A stretch of 14,623 nucleotides of DNA from DGNJ01 sp002388905 (lineage in GTDB: Bacteria; Pseudomonadota; Gammaproteobacteria; Pseudomonadales; Porticoccaceae), in assembly GCA_036843405.1 (NCBI GenBank), contig DAITSJ010000036.1:1-14623 (forward strand), in the 5' to 3' direction. Within the stretch, counting starts at the first letter, position 1. Each line of letters starts with the position of its first letter. The position numbers were made by a program, and so were the translations under genes. The notes beneath the pieces are model-generated. The model saw only the letters and a program-made list of their open reading frames with translations, had not been told where the DNA came from and did not search any database. Positions 14,239 to 14,623 of the stretch are shown here, in pieces.

Positions 14239-14623
14239 CCACACCAGTAGCCCGCGCCACCCCATCCCATTCTGTGAGAGCGGTCCCCGACCGCGACATA
14301 CCACCCAGCCCCAAACCAGCCCCCATCACGATCAAGGATCGCTCCCACACCACTAGCCGGCGCCACTGCTCCTGCTCCTGTGGGAGCGGTCCCAGACCGC
14401 GATAGACCACCCAGCCCGAACCAGACCCCCATCGCGATCAAGGATCGCTCCCACACCGGTAGCCGGTGTCTCACCTTCTTCCCCTGTGGGAGCGGTCCCC
14501 GACCGCGATAAACCACCCAGCCCGAACCAGACCCCATCGCGATCAAGGATCGCTCCCACACCGGTAGCCGGTGCCACTCCATCCCATCCTGTGGGAGCGG
14601 TCCCCGACCGCGATAAACCACCC
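14239..14623. repeat. Second REPIN-type array, continuing past the window
   Basis: Units start at 14273, 14379, 14485 and 14590, again 105-106 bases apart, with the last cut by the window end. About 34 bases before the first unit (14239-14272) look like the decayed tail of a further unit. The design is the same as at 9305-10240 and in the same orientation. The first unit is degenerate (TGTGAGAGCG). Palindrome 1 appears with CCC or CCA loops and unchanged arms. The spacer of the first unit (CACCACTAGCCGGCGCC and what follows) almost equals that of the third unit of the other array, so the two arrays share a recent origin or exchange sequence. Confidence 0.93.

Overview
The window looks like a piece of a G+C-rich gammaproteobacterial chromosome. 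The evidence is two clear gammaproteobacterial housekeeping proteins (an RhlB-type DEAD-box helicase and an oligopeptidase A of the usual length) and REP-type palindromes of the GTGGGAGCGG class known from Pseudomonas and its relatives. The other genes (FMN-dependent glutamate-synthase-like protein, SDR, alkylsulfatase-like metallo-hydrolase, TauD/TfdA dioxygenase, two amidohydrolases) are common in marine and soil heterotrophs of this class. A Cellvibrionales/Halieaceae-like source is a guess. No rRNA, tRNA, CRISPR, integrase or transposase was seen.

Layout. 1-360 holds no convincing gene. 361-1878 (+) is a membrane-anchored FMN/3Fe-4S glutamate-synthase-domain protein. 1993-3306 (+) is rhlB, behind its own extended -10 promoter. 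It converges, 18 bases apart, on a leftward group: metallo-hydrolase (4897-6156), DUF924 protein (4211-4828) and SDR (3325-4098). A 401-base gap (6157-6557) holds a hairpin terminator for the next leftward gene, a DUF1993 protein (6558-7076). That gene is divergent from prlC (7267-9300, +), and the 190 bases between them carry candidate promoters for both and a cluster of GCTATC half-sites.

Right after prlC lies the most striking part: a tandem array of nine ~106-bp units (9305-10240). Each unit is an inverted pair of REP palindromes (REPIN/BIME-like) followed by a third small palindrome. All three palindromes follow a 15-base design with 6-base arms and a 3-base loop. A second array of the same unit starts near 14239 and runs off the right edge. 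Between the arrays sits a compact leftward operon: N-acyl-D-amino-acid-deacylase-like amidohydrolase (12425-14128), PF04909-type amidohydrolase (11232-12386) and TauD/TfdA dioxygenase (10343-11212). This suggests hydrolysis of an amide or cyclic substrate, a second hydrolase or decarboxylase step, and an Fe(II)/2-oxoglutarate oxygenation; the substrate cannot be told from sequence.

The points most worth follow-up are the three-hairpin REPIN arrays (internal amplification, stem conservation, same-direction flanking of a catabolic operon) and the Gln-for-His change in the metal motif of the metallo-hydrolase.
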